This document shows positions 63,044-64,000 of a stretch of DNA of 64,000 bases, one piece after another (position 1 is the first letter of the stretch; each line of letters begins with the position of its first letter). Source of the DNA: Tridacna crocea (lineage: Eukaryota > Mollusca > Bivalvia > Cardiida > Cardiidae); contig OX031063.1 in the NCBI GenBank assembly GCA_943736015.1, positions 35,308,172-35,372,171 on the forward strand. Reading direction: 5' to 3'. The notes beneath the pieces are model-generated. The model was given only the letters and a program-made list of their open reading frames with translations, did not search any database and was not told where the DNA came from. The translations under genes were made by a program, and so were the position numbers.

Positions 63044-63231
63044 TTAATCAACATTCCGGACAGGTATTTTTATTATGTCTTCTTTGAAACAAATCTTACT
63101 ATACTGATTCTCATTTGCTCATGTAAAATTCTTACTTTGATCTCTTCAACTACAAATTGAACAAGATTCACATTTCTTATAGAGAAATTCATTTATTTAG
63201 TTGCATTCAAGTGTAACAAGTGAACACTAAC

Positions 63232-63450
63232 CTGTGAGGCCCAGCCTATGTCTTTGACCAAAACTTGTCGAAGTACATCTTTAGGACCCATTTTCCTTAA
63301 ATGACTCCCTGTTGGAGATGTATTAACAGGAAGACAGCTTTGTGTACTAGACTGTGCCCTCAAAGTATGATCAGCCATGTTCTCAGTAGACTTGGTTTTC
63401 TCAACACAGTCTGTGACTGTACTCACAACCGTTCCATCAAATGATGTCAT
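63232..63450 (-). CDS. PLK4: PLK4 penultimate coding exon
   Basis: Polo-like kinase 4 is the master kinase of centriole duplication. On the minus strand this exon runs from an acceptor TTTTAG at 63451-63452 to a donor GTTAGT at 63231. Its 73 codons, phase 0 at both ends, begin MTSFDGTVVS (an internal Met) and end VLVKDIGWASQ, where human PLK4 has GWASQ before its third polo box. The first two thirds is a Ser/Thr-rich linker. The kinase domain and polo boxes 1-2 lie beyond 64000. Confidence 0.9.
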
Positions 63451-64000
63451 CTAAAATTGTTAACGAAATATATAGAGACAAAAGTACCATCAAGACTGTC
63501 ATTCATTCACTCCTTTCTTCCCCATGCCTTACAGCAAACCACATTTGAAAACACTGTGGAAAAGGATAAATTGCTTGTAGCAAATAATTTCTCTTTTAGC
63601 CACAATGATTTTATATCTATTTCCTAAATTCATGTCAGGTATATGTATTCAACAAAATAATTATGTTTTCAAAGAAAGTTGTCCAATGTAGGTAACTAGT
63701 GAGTAAATAGACAGATATTTTTGAGACTGAATTCACAGGTGCACTTTACAACATGTACAGTTATCTTCATGAACTTTGATCTAAGATACAGATGTTGGCT
63801 GCTCAGAAACTTATATAATAACATTAATCTACACACACTTCCACCGAGGCCTCCCGTTTTCTTTTTGGTGGTTTACAACATGCATGACAAGTATTAGGCA
63901 TTGAGATGAAATGATTCAGAAGTGTATGTACAATTTCATTACATTACATGTATCTCCCAAGATTTTCATTTCAAAAATTAGTTCTAAATATGAACAAACA
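63451..64000 (-). other. PLK4: PLK4 intron, right edge of window
   Basis: Upstream intron of the PLK4 penultimate exon. A hairpin fragment of family B/C type is at about 63545-63610 (AAAACACTGTGGAAAAGGAT). No further PLK4 exon was recognised before the window ends. Confidence 0.6.

Larger units (their letters stand above)
61788..63231 (-). other. PLK4: PLK4 last intron, filled with MITEs
   Basis: A GT-AG intron of 1,444 bases on the minus strand. It holds three TTAA-type MITEs (62334-62567, 62582-62811, 62843-63043) and a fragment near 61905-61990. The remainder shows nothing recognisable. Confidence 0.8.

Overview
This window is animal nuclear DNA: AT-rich, intron-rich and crowded with interspersed repeats. 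The repeat types (tRNA-derived SINEs ending in simple tails, TTAA-flanked hairpin MITEs, an element with inverted CCCCCC/GGGGGG ends and internal tandem repeats) and the protein sequences suggest a mollusc, most likely a bivalve. That placement is inference; no species can be named from the sequence alone.

The main gene is a complete, multi-exon orthologue of PCM1 (pericentriolar material 1), the scaffold of centriolar satellites. I traced 37 coding exons on the + strand from the ATG at 5477 to the TAG at 51044-51046. Joined at their splice sites they keep one open frame of 2,048 codons, close to the 2,024 residues of human PCM1, with collinear similarity from the N-terminal TPRTFPR block to the last residues. 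Two poly(A) signals lie 550-590 bases after the stop. The other gene is the 3' end of a PLK4 (polo-like kinase 4) orthologue on the - strand: its last two coding exons (63232-63450 and 61563-61787) encode the third polo box. The rest of PLK4 lies beyond the right edge. PCM1 and PLK4 are therefore tail-to-tail neighbours. In human cells PLK4 phosphorylates PCM1, so a kinase and its substrate sit side by side.

Layout: 1-5461, upstream region with a 0.7 kb element carrying inverted arrays of an ATTTCGTACCA unit (956-1659) and a MITE split by another transposon (3527-4820); 5462-51650, PCM1 with introns full of repeats; 51650-61560, intergenic DNA and probable PLK4 3' UTR, with a tandem-repeat element at 56795-57855; 61563-63450, PLK4 end; 63451-64000, PLK4 intron.

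The most striking non-genic feature is a swarm of about 60 full or partial MITE copies, typically 215-240 bp, with TTAA at both ends, CCCTTTACC-type terminal inverted repeats and a near-perfect 60-70 base palindrome in the middle. At least three related families occur. Several copies abut and share one TTAA, some are nested, one is split at its palindrome centre by a different transposon, and some have lost the palindrome. A dead mariner transposase (about 49886-50520, - strand), several tRNA-derived SINEs and other dispersed repeats make up much of the remaining non-coding sequence. I saw no bacterial, viral or CRISPR features.
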